A stretch of 13,593 nucleotides of DNA from Candidatus Pacearchaeota archaeon (GTDB taxonomy: Archaea > Nanoarchaeota > Nanoarchaeia > Pacearchaeales > GW2011-AR1). The stretch lies in contig NZER01000188.1 of NCBI GenBank assembly GCA_002690445.1, positions 1 to 13,593 of the forward strand. Direction: 5' to 3'. Shown piece after piece: positions 5,514 to 11,759 of this stretch. Position numbers and translations under genes: made by a program. Position 1 is the first letter of the stretch. Every line of letters begins with the position of its first letter. The notes below the pieces were generated by a model that did not search any database, had not been told where the DNA came from, and was given only the letters and a program-made list of their open reading frames with translations.

Positions 5514-6790
5514 CAGGAAATGACCCTCGTGTTCTGCGGCAGATGGTGTGCCGCCTTGGCCTGCTGCGCCAGGAGTTCCCAATCATCAGCCCTGCGGCGC
5601 CGATCATCAGGGTCCGTCCCCCTACCCCCGGCTTTGGCTCGAAGTGCCAGCGCCGTGGCCCGACAGATCACGTACCAATCGCTCACCTCGCAGACCGTAG
5701 CATCGGCGTTCAGGAGAGCGGGCTTATCACCGCCCACCAACTTCAGTAGTGCATACCCGACCGCCGTCCGGCCCGAGGGCGTTAGCACCAAGTCACGAGC
5801 ATTCTTATCTATCGACCACAGGTGTTTTGGGATTGTCGCCCAGTCCTCCGAACCGTCAAGTGTGGCCCGCACCTCACCTAGCCAAATCGTATTGGCTCCG
5901 TTGTTCGCGTTGTATTCTAAAGCAACTGAGATGATAGCGGTGGTTTCCGAGGCATCGAAGGAACTCACAGCCTCGCTCATAGCTACTCGGACCCATGTTT
6001 CTTCTTGAGCCGAGAGCGCCGGGATAGCAATAATCTTGTCACTATCAGCACCATTGGCTGTGGCGGAAAGCCTCAAGACCAAATCGCTAGCCGCTACAGC
6101 GGTACGGACTTTGATAGGGAATTCAATATGCGTGAAATCCGAGAGGTCAACAGAGCTAATTGCATGGCTTGCTAAATCTCCAGCGCTTACCGTTCCAGCC
6201 ACCACAAACTTGGTGGAGGTACGTCCGAGCAGTAAGTCTTCCGTGTCTTGGGTAATCGTGAAATCCGCATCCACTGACTCGTCCCACACTACACCAGCGG
6301 GGAGCACCTGCTGCGCGGTCACGTTAATCCGGAAGTCAATACGATTGAGCATCGCAAACTCGCTCGGAATGTCGAACCGGGTCCGCCTACCGTCAGCGTG
6401 GAGAGTTAGGCTCTCCTCCGGGTCATAGGCCAACCCGGTGATCTCCCGGATGGCCTGATTAATATAGTCGTGGATATCCTTCGGGTTCCATATCTTCCAC
6501 AGTTCTGCCGTGTCACCCGAAACTGTCGAGGTAACGGCAGGGAAGAGGGTCAAGGTTGTACGGCTAGACGATACGCTGGACGCTGTCACGCGGGCCTGGA
6601 CCTCATCGTTGGGCGTATCCGTCCCAAGCCACTGAGAGCCCTTATGCTCGGTGGTGGTAGTGCCCTCCAGGTCATCGGTCAGAAAAGTGGTTGTGGACCC
6701 ACTGGCACCCGCCGTGATGCGCGTGACGGCATTGATATTCCGCCCCACGGCAACTCGGATAACCTCACGTGTCGCGGCCTGGTTCACCAT
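5513..6790 (-). CDS. Adaptor/neck-type protein with inserted beta domain
   Basis: The 425-residue protein starts at ATG 6790, sharing TGATG with the SpeD-like gene, behind a GAGAGG ribosome site. Residues 25-100 form a Thr/Ser-rich beta segment. Residues 100-155 (WNPKDIHDYINQAIREITG ... RFDIPSEFAMLNRIDFR) match the pattern of head-tail adaptor or tail-tubular-A-type proteins. Residues about 165-320 look like an inserted jelly-roll or carbohydrate-binding-type beta sandwich (LSDFTHIEFPIKVR ... WVRVAMSEAV ... IWLGEVRATL). The C-terminus returns to the adaptor pattern (SGRTAVGYALLKLVGG and a long Ala/Arg-rich helix). It probably joins head to tail, with the insert displayed outside. The family assignment is by pattern only. 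Confidence 0.7.
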   Translation of the reverse strand: MVNQAATREVIRVAVGRNINAVTRITAGASGSTTTFLTDDLEGTTTTEHKGSQWLGTDTPNDEVQARVTASSVSSSRTTLTLFPAVTSTVSGDTAELWKIWNPKDIHDYINQAIREITGLAYDPEESLTLHADGRRTRFDIPSEFAMLNRIDFRINVTAQQVLPAGVVWDESVDADFTITQDTEDLLLGRTSTKFVVAGTVSAGDLASHAISSVDLSDFTHIEFPIKVRTAVAASDLVLRLSATANGADSDKIIAIPALSAQEETWVRVAMSEAVSSFDASETTAIISVALEYNANNGANTIWLGEVRATLDGSEDWATIPKHLWSIDKNARDLVLTPSGRTAVGYALLKLVGGDKPALLNADATVCEVSDWYVICRATALALRAKAGGRGTDPDDRRRRADDWELLAQQAKAAHHLPQNTRVIS

Positions 6791-7134
6791 CAGATAGTCC
6801 TCTCAATCTCATGGTGGGTTACGAGCGTTGCTCGAAAGGTATCAACCAAGAGGCCCATAATAGGCCGGGTGTTAAATGGTTTGCACGACACCAGGTTGAA
6901 CATCAAGGCGTTCCTTTCGGGCCAGGTATGAAGGGCGATGTGGGACTCAATGATGACGCAAGTGATACTCACGCCAGGGCCCGCCTGCATCTCGTTAGGT
7001 AGTTCGATCTGAAACCGCTCCAACTCAGTCATGCCAGCCACTTGTACTACCTGGTCCATGAAAGCAGAACAAGTGGCTAGGCTGTTCAATCCATGAGCAG
7101 CACGAGCATCGATGCAGAGTTCGAGGCCCGTCAC
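6790..7134 (-). CDS. speD: S-adenosylmethionine decarboxylase (SpeD/SpeH-type) homologue
   Basis: This 114-residue pyruvoyl-enzyme homologue lies inside the virion operon. I choose GTG 7134 (GGAGG ten bases upstream; GTGA overlap with the ORF before); TTG 7152 is an alternative. GPGVSITCVIIESHIALHTW (residues 52-71) and WPERNALMFNLVSCKPF align with bacterial class 1b AdoMetDC. Ser64 (self-cleavage and pyruvoyl formation), His69 and Cys84 have the same spacing (+5, +15) as Ser63, His68 and Cys83 of the Thermotoga enzyme. Length is near the usual 115-130. The SCKPF form and the GLELCID start resemble phage and CPR SpeD relatives, some of which are reported to decarboxylate amino acids instead of AdoMet. 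No spermidine synthase gene is seen here. Substrate is open; self-processing seems likely. Confidence 0.85.
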   Translation of the reverse strand: MTGLELCIDARAAHGLNSLATCSAFMDQVVQVAGMTELERFQIELPNEMQAGPGVSITCVIIESHIALHTWPERNALMFNLVSCKPFNTRPIMGLLVDTFRATLVTHHEIERTI

Positions 7135-7199
7135 GTAAACAGGGCCTCCCAATCAACGTCGCCCCCGCCAGTGTCGGCATCGAGAAGGCAGCTACTCAT
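7131..7199 (-). CDS. 22-codon ORF translationally coupled to the SpeD-like gene
   Basis: ATG 7199 lies one base after the TAG of the 145-residue structural gene (TAGAATG), and the frame ends in a TGA that overlaps the GTG of the SpeD-like gene as GTGA. The peptide has 22 residues, is acidic, begins MSSCLLDAD and ends DWEALFT. It has no clear ribosome site of its own, so translation would depend on reinitiation. Two tight junctions in 70 bases, in an operon where such junctions are the rule, support real translation. It may only serve to hand ribosomes on to the weak GTG start. Confidence 0.4.
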   Translation of the reverse strand: MSSCLLDADTGGGDVDWEALFT

Positions 7200-7200
7200 T

Positions 7201-7638
7201 CTAATATTCGATCTGAATGGAAATCCTCATATCGGTCGCCGCCGTGTAGGTGGGAGTTCCACGAGTCACGCACTGGAAGTACAAAACCCCAGCCGGTGCC
7301 CAATAAGGCAGTCCCTCAAAGGCAGCAGGGGTCTGACCAATGGAGTTATCGTTGAAAGCCTTGTAGGTATCAACCAGAATAGCACCCACGCAGGTATCAA
7401 GTTCAGCATCGGTGGGATCAAAGGCAGCATTGGCCGCCGTGCCAGTGATGTCAGCGGAGAAAAGGACGAGGTCTAAGGAGACCGATTCTTTATCACGGTC
7501 GATAACGATGACCGACCGGATAACCCCATGGGCGGGGACGCTGGCGAAGGAGCTTTTTACGCCAAGAGCGTCACCAGAGGCGTAGATGTCGGTATCAACA
7601 CCAATGTCTGTAATTGCGGATCGCCACGTCTTAATCAA
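7201..7638 (-). CDS. Small virion structural protein (head/neck), beta-rich
   Basis: This 145-residue protein probably starts at TTG 7638, nine bases after a strong GGAGG; no ATG or GTG is available in that frame nearby. It is a compact beta-rich domain: DTDIYASGDALGVKSSF, then HGVIRSVIVIDRDKESVSLDLVLF, then NAAFDPTDAELDTCVGAILV, and a final LYFQCVTRGTPTY ... ISIQIEY. The set 'asGDalG ... G-I-x-S-V-x-I-x-D ... D-L-V-L-F ... NAAFD-x-x-DA' recurs in uncharacterised phage structural proteins as I remember them. I cannot tell whether it decorates the capsid or builds the tail. A 61-base gap separates it from the zinc-finger-like gene upstream. Confidence 0.65.
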   Translation of the reverse strand: MIKTWRSAITDIGVDTDIYASGDALGVKSSFASVPAHGVIRSVIVIDRDKESVSLDLVLFSADITGTAANAAFDPTDAELDTCVGAILVDTYKAFNDNSIGQTPAAFEGLPYWAPAGVLYFQCVTRGTPTYTAATDMRISIQIEY

Positions 7639-7699
7639 TGCGGGACACCTCCTCTCGGCCAGCTATCCGGCTCAACCGTGCATGTTCTAAGTCGCTAGC

Positions 7700-8464
7700 C
7701 TAGTTCTTAACCTGATGCCTCTTATGCCGCTTCCCGATGCCGGAAGTCAACTGATGGGTCAGTTGGCATTTCCTACAGACGTACACGGAAGAGCCGTCTT
7801 CGCCCGGTGGCTTGCTCTTTGCCACTCGAGGTGCGGCAGGTTCTTCTGCTGGAGGAGCATCCCTAGGCTGCTCCCAAACCGAAGGGGCAGGATCAGGGAT
7901 AGGGTCAGGCGCAAGTTCTACTCCAGCTAGTTTTGCTAGAATACTGCGGTTGATATTCCGATCTTCGATCTGAGATAGGCGCTCTACCTCAGCACGAGCT
8001 TCATTCATCTGACGGAAGGTCGCAGGGTGTTTCTTCCGTAAGTGTTCCCGCGCTTCCATGTCGTTAGGCAGGTTGATCCGGCTACACTCAGGATAGCCGA
8101 TCTCGTCGTAGTACCGCCTCTCTGGGCGACTCGCATGTAGCGGGCAGGTTGCTCCCCCGTACCACGGCTTTTCCACAGGCTGCCGTGCGGTCCAAGCGGG
8201 CTGGCCAGGGCGCCGAGGATGATCGGCTGGGAACACCTCTCGTAACTTAGTCCGAATACTGTTCATGTTGAAACGCGAAGGCTCGTGGGTGTCTGCATTC
8301 CACATGATGACGTACCCAGCGGACTTCACGCTCGTCTTCCTGATCTCCACGCCATCATCGCCCATGGAGATGCCTTCAAGCCCGCCGGGCTCTGGCGCCG
8401 ACCGCATCATGCGCTCCATCTCGATTAATTGAGCGTCGTCCGCTATTTGTGTGTCAGTGGCCAT
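7700..8464 (-). CDS. Two-zinc-site protein with Pro-rich linker, unknown
   Basis: The 254-residue protein starts at ATG 8464 with an AGAGG ribosome site and overlaps the gene before by 22 bases. Residues 107-146 place Cys107, His110, Cys127, His141 and His146 in a possible metal site (ATCPLH ... PECSRI ... EHLRKKH). Residues 150-180 form a charged helix, 185-225 a Pro/Ala-rich linker (PDPIPDPAPSVWEQP). The C-terminus has a clean C2H2 pattern, Cys230-x2-Cys233-x13-His247-x2-His250, in a basic context (GKRHKRHQVKN). This suggests binding of nucleic acid or protein. Between head and neck genes it may be a DNA-binding or assembly factor. I know no named family for it. Confidence 0.65.
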   Translation of the reverse strand: MATDTQIADDAQLIEMERMMRSAPEPGGLEGISMGDDGVEIRKTSVKSAGYVIMWNADTHEPSRFNMNSIRTKLREVFPADHPRRPGQPAWTARQPVEKPWYGGATCPLHASRPERRYYDEIGYPECSRINLPNDMEAREHLRKKHPATFRQMNEARAEVERLSQIEDRNINRSILAKLAGVELAPDPIPDPAPSVWEQPRDAPPAEEPAAPRVAKSKPPGEDGSSVYVCRKCQLTHQLTSGIGKRHKRHQVKN

Positions 8465-8988
8465 CCGTTCCTCTCAATCCTCAGCATGGGGCTAGACATC
8501 GACAGGTGTCGCTTGTCCCTAAAATACTGGTCGACCCCGTCGTGGTAGCCCTGCACCAAGTCTTCGTGTTCCAGCCCTAATATGCGCTCCATATCTACCT
8601 CACGGAGTCTGTCTACCAAGTCCCTGAGTTCAGCAATGCTATGGCTCCAATCAGCGGGTTGGTCGTTGGCGAAGGCAGCCGATTGGACGTTCTTTGGGCC
8701 GCTGGCCCAGAGACTTGCCAGCCCCATATCCTCAATGTACTGACACTTGCCTTGCCCCTCTCGCCATACAATGATGATCTGATACCGATGCAGCAGACCA
8801 CCCATGGCAGGTGCGAGAATCAATTCCAGCAAGAGGTAGGCTTTCTCGTCGCCATCCACCTCATACACCGATGGGAGGGCCTGGAACCCCGTGTCGGGGT
8901 GTGGGAAGGGCTCAACGCTTAACTTCAGTTGGCACCTCTTCCGGAGTCTTCTTCGAGTTGGTTGCGAGATTCTTCTCCAGCGCGGCAA
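8443..8988 (-). CDS. Unrecognised protein with uncertain non-ATG start
   Basis: The frame is 181 codons long from TTG 8988, but its first 20 residues are very basic, look unlike a protein start and overlap the coiled-coil gene by 77 bases. A CTG at 8928, six bases after GAGG, would give 161 residues starting near QLKLSVEPFPHP and overlap by only 17 bases; I find that more natural. The protein is alpha/beta, with a hydrophobic core (AYLLLELILAPAMGGLLHRY, then QIIIVWREGQG) and a helical C-terminal half (IAELRDLVDRLREVDMERIL ... YFRDKRHL). No known family or motif is apparent. It is probably a virion or assembly protein by position. Confidence 0.6.
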   Translation of the reverse strand: MPRWRRISQPTRRRLRKRCQLKLSVEPFPHPDTGFQALPSVYEVDGDEKAYLLLELILAPAMGGLLHRYQIIIVWREGQGKCQYIEDMGLASLWASGPKNVQSAAFANDQPADWSHSIAELRDLVDRLREVDMERILGLEHEDLVQGYHDGVDQYFRDKRHLSMSSPMLRIERNGWPLTHK

Positions 8989-9085
8989 TCTTTGCCTGTG
9001 CTGCGGCTAGCTCGGCCCGGAGCATCCGTATCTCTACCGTCTGCTCTCCGACCATCGCCAGCACTTCATTAAGTTGGACCTCCAT
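8912..9085 (-). CDS. Small coiled-coil protein
   Basis: The start is set at ATG 9085, two bases after the TAA of the fibre-like gene; a longer frame reaches 9163 but would lie inside that gene. The 57-residue product is almost one coiled coil: Leu, Val and Ile repeat with heptad spacing in EVLAMVGEQTVEIRMLRAEL and AAAQAKIAALEKNL, followed by a polar Lys/Glu tail (TNSKKTPEEVPTEVKR). Such short coiled coils in virion operons may trimerise with fibres or act as assembly factors. The upstream protein also ends in a short coiled coil (NRITALEAKL), so an interaction is conceivable. Confidence 0.6.
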   Translation of the reverse strand: MEVQLNEVLAMVGEQTVEIRMLRAELAAAQAKIAALEKNLATNSKKTPEEVPTEVKR

Positions 9086-9087
9086 GA

Positions 9088-10053
9088 TTACGCAGTAACC
9101 AACTTGGCTTCCAGGGCCGTGATCCGGTTGTACAGTTGGTGCATGGCGGACCAAGTGAACCACTGAGCCGCGTCGAGCCGGATGCCCACCCAGTTCTTAT
9201 CCTCTTCCCCCGGCAGGTCGCCGGGCGTCACTTCCATGACCCCCAACTTGGCCAGGTGCCGGACGGCAGGCTCGTTCCCCGTCAACCGCTCCCCTACCAG
9301 CCCCGCCAAGACCGGCGCTAGGGCCGCCACGTCGTCGTGCCACTCAACTAGCCCACAGCAGGCGAACATCTCCCCGCCGTGCTGCCCACACGTCCCACAA
9401 ACGTAGTCGAACGTCCCGGTGGGGTGGGCGGCGTTGTAGGTGATGACGGGCGGAGTGGCGTCAGTAATCCGAACCGCGTCCCCATCGGCGGAACCTAGAG
9501 TCGCGTCCATTGCAATCACCCCGGTATTGGCCGAGGTATCAATGCCTATAGTTATCTCGTGCCCGCTGGTCTCCAGCGCGGAGAATAACGCATCCAATGT
9601 AGCCGATGAGCCCCCAGCCGCCACTCGGATACGCGCCCCAGCGCCAGAGTCGTCAGAGGTGTTCGTCACGTCAAGGCTGGTTACAGCACCGGAGTTCGCC
9701 GCACTGTGAGCAATCGCTGAAGCCGCAACTGTAAAGTGGCTAGTCCCCGCAATTTGCAGGGCCAGCGTGGTGCCGCCGACCACGTCTGCATAGGCAGTCG
9801 TCCCGTCATGGCCTCCAAGCCGGAGATAATCCGTGATGGGCGTGGTAACACTGTGCAGATACAGGGTCGGGTGAGATTGCGCGGCTATATTCCAGTCGGA
9901 ATTAACATCCCCAGACTGGCAGACATGCAGTTGCCGGGCATGAGTGTTCGTGCTCTCCCCAGGCAGGACGATCTCCAGAACGTCGCCAGTTTGGGAATGG
10001 GTGGGGTCCCCTGTGCCACGGTGGAACCCGCGACGGAATAGTGGGTTTGCCAT
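9088..10053 (-). CDS. Fibre-like virion protein with Cys cluster and coiled-coil end
   Basis: This 321-residue protein starts at ATG 10053 behind a perfect AGGAGG that overlaps the stop of the HNH gene. Residues 15-200 are Gly/Thr/Ala-rich and beta-type (TPITDYLRLGGHDGTTAYAD; TTLALQIAGTSHFTVAAS), as in fibres or appendages of phage heads and tails. Residues 217-235 carry CGTCGQHGGEMFACC, a possible metal-binding knuckle (Cys219, Cys222, Cys232, Cys233). Residues 300-321 (WSAMHQLYNRITALEAKL) form a short coiled coil. Its place soon after the capsid gene suggests a head fibre or decoration rather than the main tail fibre, which lies at 2157-3245. No named family is recognised. Confidence 0.65.
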   Translation of the reverse strand: MANPLFRRGFHRGTGDPTHSQTGDVLEIVLPGESTNTHARQLHVCQSGDVNSDWNIAAQSHPTLYLHSVTTPITDYLRLGGHDGTTAYADVVGGTTLALQIAGTSHFTVAASAIAHSAANSGAVTSLDVTNTSDDSGAGARIRVAAGGSSATLDALFSALETSGHEITIGIDTSANTGVIAMDATLGSADGDAVRITDATPPVITYNAAHPTGTFDYVCGTCGQHGGEMFACCGLVEWHDDVAALAPVLAGLVGERLTGNEPAVRHLAKLGVMEVTPGDLPGEEDKNWVGIRLDAAQWFTWSAMHQLYNRITALEAKLVTA

Positions 10054-10062
10054 TAGTTCCTC

Positions 10063-10737
10063 CTACTTGGCCGCTAAGGCGGCACTTGACAAGTTAGGCT
10101 TACCTCGCCTACGGCGATACCAATTGCTTGAATAGTTCTTTTGGCACGCCCGGCACCGCTGACTACCTCGATACACATACGTATTCTCTAGCGTTAATTC
10201 GTGGCCGTTCCCACAGTGGGTACGATGCTTTGGTTGTTTCTGCTTGCGTGAATACCTCAGTTTGTGCTGGTGGCTACAGATACGACATTGTCTGCTGTTT
10301 TTCCCCTGCCAGTAATAGGTATTCTCCTCGTTGTATTCATGGCCTTGTGGGCAATGTGTCTTACGCGACTGGCCACTAACTGCTCGGCCCTTACCATGCA
10401 TATCTTGCATGTTATCTGCTGGCGTACCAACGACCAAATGATTTGGATTACAGCATGGCGGGTTGTCACAGCGATGCATGACATAATGACCGTCAGGGAT
10501 TGAACCAGCAAACACCTCATAAACGAAGCGGTGGGCCATCCTAGTTCCAAGACCTTGCCAGTCAAGATATCGATATCCCTCTGGATTAGATTTACCCCCT
10601 GGTATGGTCCAGCACTTATCCCCAAATGTGCCACCAGCATCTTCTAGCCAAAGCTCCTGAAGGAGCATCCGGCCTGTTTCTCGTAAATGTCCATCCTTGA
10701 AAAGAGACTTCGCACCAAAGGCTTTGATGTTGTTCAT
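10063..10737 (-). CDS. HNH endonuclease with two zinc-knuckle repeats
   Basis: The 224-residue protein starts at ATG 10737; a TTG four codons upstream is less likely because the ribosome site GGGGTGG lies between them. The HNH_3-type core spans residues 67-110: MAHRFVYEVFAG, then VMHRCDNPPCCNPNHLVVG with the first His, the Asn and the last His, then TPADN. Two C-terminal knuckles follow: HCPQGHEYNEENTYYW ... QCRIC and HCGNGHELTLENTYVY ... RCRAC, each C-x3-H ... C-x2-C, then an Arg-rich tail (YRRRRGK). This is typical of free-standing phage homing endonucleases. It lies between two structural genes, and its ribosome site is buried in a hairpin (10735-10772). It is probably mobile DNA. Confidence 0.9.
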   Translation of the reverse strand: MNNIKAFGAKSLFKDGHLRETGRMLLQELWLEDAGGTFGDKCWTIPGGKSNPEGYRYLDWQGLGTRMAHRFVYEVFAGSIPDGHYVMHRCDNPPCCNPNHLVVGTPADNMQDMHGKGRAVSGQSRKTHCPQGHEYNEENTYYWQGKNSRQCRICSHQHKLRYSRKQKQPKHRTHCGNGHELTLENTYVYRGSQRCRACQKNYSSNWYRRRRGKPNLSSAALAAK

Positions 10738-10772
10738 AATCCACCCCAACGTAGTATCTGAGGTGGATTATA
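10735..10772 (-). promoter_or_regulatory. Hairpin hiding the ribosome site and start codon of the HNH gene
   Basis: As minus-strand RNA, ATAATCCACC (10771-10762) pairs perfectly with GGTGGATTAT (10745-10736). Further pairs U.G, C-G and A-U extend the stem inward and one U.G outward, giving 14 pairs and a loop of ten bases (GATACTACGT). The ribosome site GGGGUGG and the AU of the AUG lie in the stem, with the G in its outermost wobble pair. On long read-through mRNA the gene should be poorly translated. A transcript starting inside the hairpin would free the site. Confidence 0.75.
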
Positions 10773-10784
10773 CCATAGTCACTG

Positions 10785-11516
10785 CTACACTGTCCAATCT
10801 CTGTTGGCCTCAACCAAAAGGTAGTCACAATGCACGATTGCAAACTCAGTGGTGTTGGCCGCAGCCGCGAGACATACTGCGAAGTTGGTAGTGGTCGAAA
10901 CCGCACCAACCACGGTCTGAAGTAGAACGCCGTCGATGTACCAACGAACCGTCCCGTTGGGGGCTACTTCCAAGCGAAGCACCTGCCACTCACCCGCCAC
11001 CGCGTCGTCGTTAAGGTCAACGGACGTAGTGGTGGTCGAGGCAGTTGCACTACCACCGTTGTGGATACCGTGCCAGTCTTCGTCGTCGGTCAGTTCATCG
11101 CTCAGGTAGAACCCGGCCAGCTCCGCAGGTATCGTCAGGGTTGTCCCAGAAGCGTTGATGACTATATCCTCAAGCTGCTCATCCTGTGTCAAGATGCTAG
11201 TCAGTCCGAAGAATATCTCCTTGGTGTCCAAGTCTGGCAGTTGTACACGAGCTTCCAAAACGATCGGAGCCATCAAGGCAACATCGAAGGCAATGCCAGT
11301 ACCGATAAAGGTGGTGTCGGCGTCAGTGTTCCCAGACGTGATTGCAACGGCACCCGAAAGCAAGTTAGCGGTCGCAACGCCAGCATCAGCATCTTCGTGA
11401 CCCTCGCCACCTACGTAAAAATCACCTACGTTGACGGCATCAAGGGTGGTTGCAAGTGCTTCACCGCCGAAGAAATCGTTGAATAGTCTGATTTGCCCTG
11501 GCCCTGATTCAGCCAT
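10785..11516 (-). CDS. Lectin/LamG-like virion protein
   Basis: The 243-residue protein starts at ATG 11516 behind AAGGAG, overlapping the mini-HNH gene by eight bases (ATGGCTGA). The protein is mostly beta-strand. Residues 75-110 (AFDVALMAPIVLEARVQLPD, KEIFFGLTS) and 176-200 (EWQVLRLEVAPNGTVRWYID, GVLL) follow the concanavalin A-like pattern W-x-x-L-R-x-E-V ... G-x-x-x-W-Y-x-D-G. It is acidic overall, and the N-terminal RLFNDFFGGEAL looks like a docking segment. Close to the capsid gene it is likely to decorate the head or to bind sugar on host or environmental surfaces. The fold call is from pattern; the role is inferred. Confidence 0.7.
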   Translation of the reverse strand: MAESGPGQIRLFNDFFGGEALATTLDAVNVGDFYVGGEGHEDADAGVATANLLSGAVAITSGNTDADTTFIGTGIAFDVALMAPIVLEARVQLPDLDTKEIFFGLTSILTQDEQLEDIVINASGTTLTIPAELAGFYLSDELTDDEDWHGIHNGGSATASTTTTSVDLNDDAVAGEWQVLRLEVAPNGTVRWYIDGVLLQTVVGAVSTTTNFAVCLAAAANTTEFAIVHCDYLLVEANRDWTV

Positions 11517-11724
11517 GATTGTTCTCCTTCTTGAGCTTTAGCTCTAAGTTGCGTATCCTTGCCCTATAGGGCGATACGACCTGTGATATGTTCTCCGTGT
11601 TCCTGGGGATAGCCGCTAGGTTCTCTATCCGGATATCCCCTGGGTCACCATTTAGGTTGTGGACCACCCACCCCTTCGGTATCGGGCCATGCACTGCCGC
11701 CCATGTCTCACGCCGAGGGTTCAT
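11509..11724 (-). CDS. Mini-HNH protein (HNH_3-like core) next to the capsid gene
   Basis: This protein has only 71 residues, starting at ATG 11724; a stop in frame just upstream fixes the start. Residues 8-40 (WAAVHGPIPKGWVVHNLNGD, PGDIRIENLAAIPR) match the HNH_3 core: H22, N25, G26, D30, R32, N35 and L36. The flanking parts usual in this family are missing and a short coiled coil follows (RARIRNLELKLKKEN). It could be a minimal nicking or DNA-binding protein, or the remainder of a larger homing endonuclease. It overlaps the lectin-like gene by eight bases and supplies the ribosome site of that gene within its own last codons, so its reading is fixed in the operon. Confidence 0.7.
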   Translation of the reverse strand: MNPRRETWAAVHGPIPKGWVVHNLNGDPGDIRIENLAAIPRNTENISQVVSPYRARIRNLELKLKKENNHG

Positions 11725-11759
11725 ACGTTACCGCCCCATACGAGACGGGCCGTTATGGC

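Noticed and set aside
5520..6008. Long plus-strand frame of 162 codons
   Set aside because: Antisense shadow of the adaptor gene; Ser/Ala/Arg-rich composition, no ribosome site and no family pattern.
7639..7699. Gap of 61 bases as a possible promoter site for the 145-residue gene
   Set aside because: I see no convincing -10/-35 pair or terminator; only the GGAGG ribosome site stands out.
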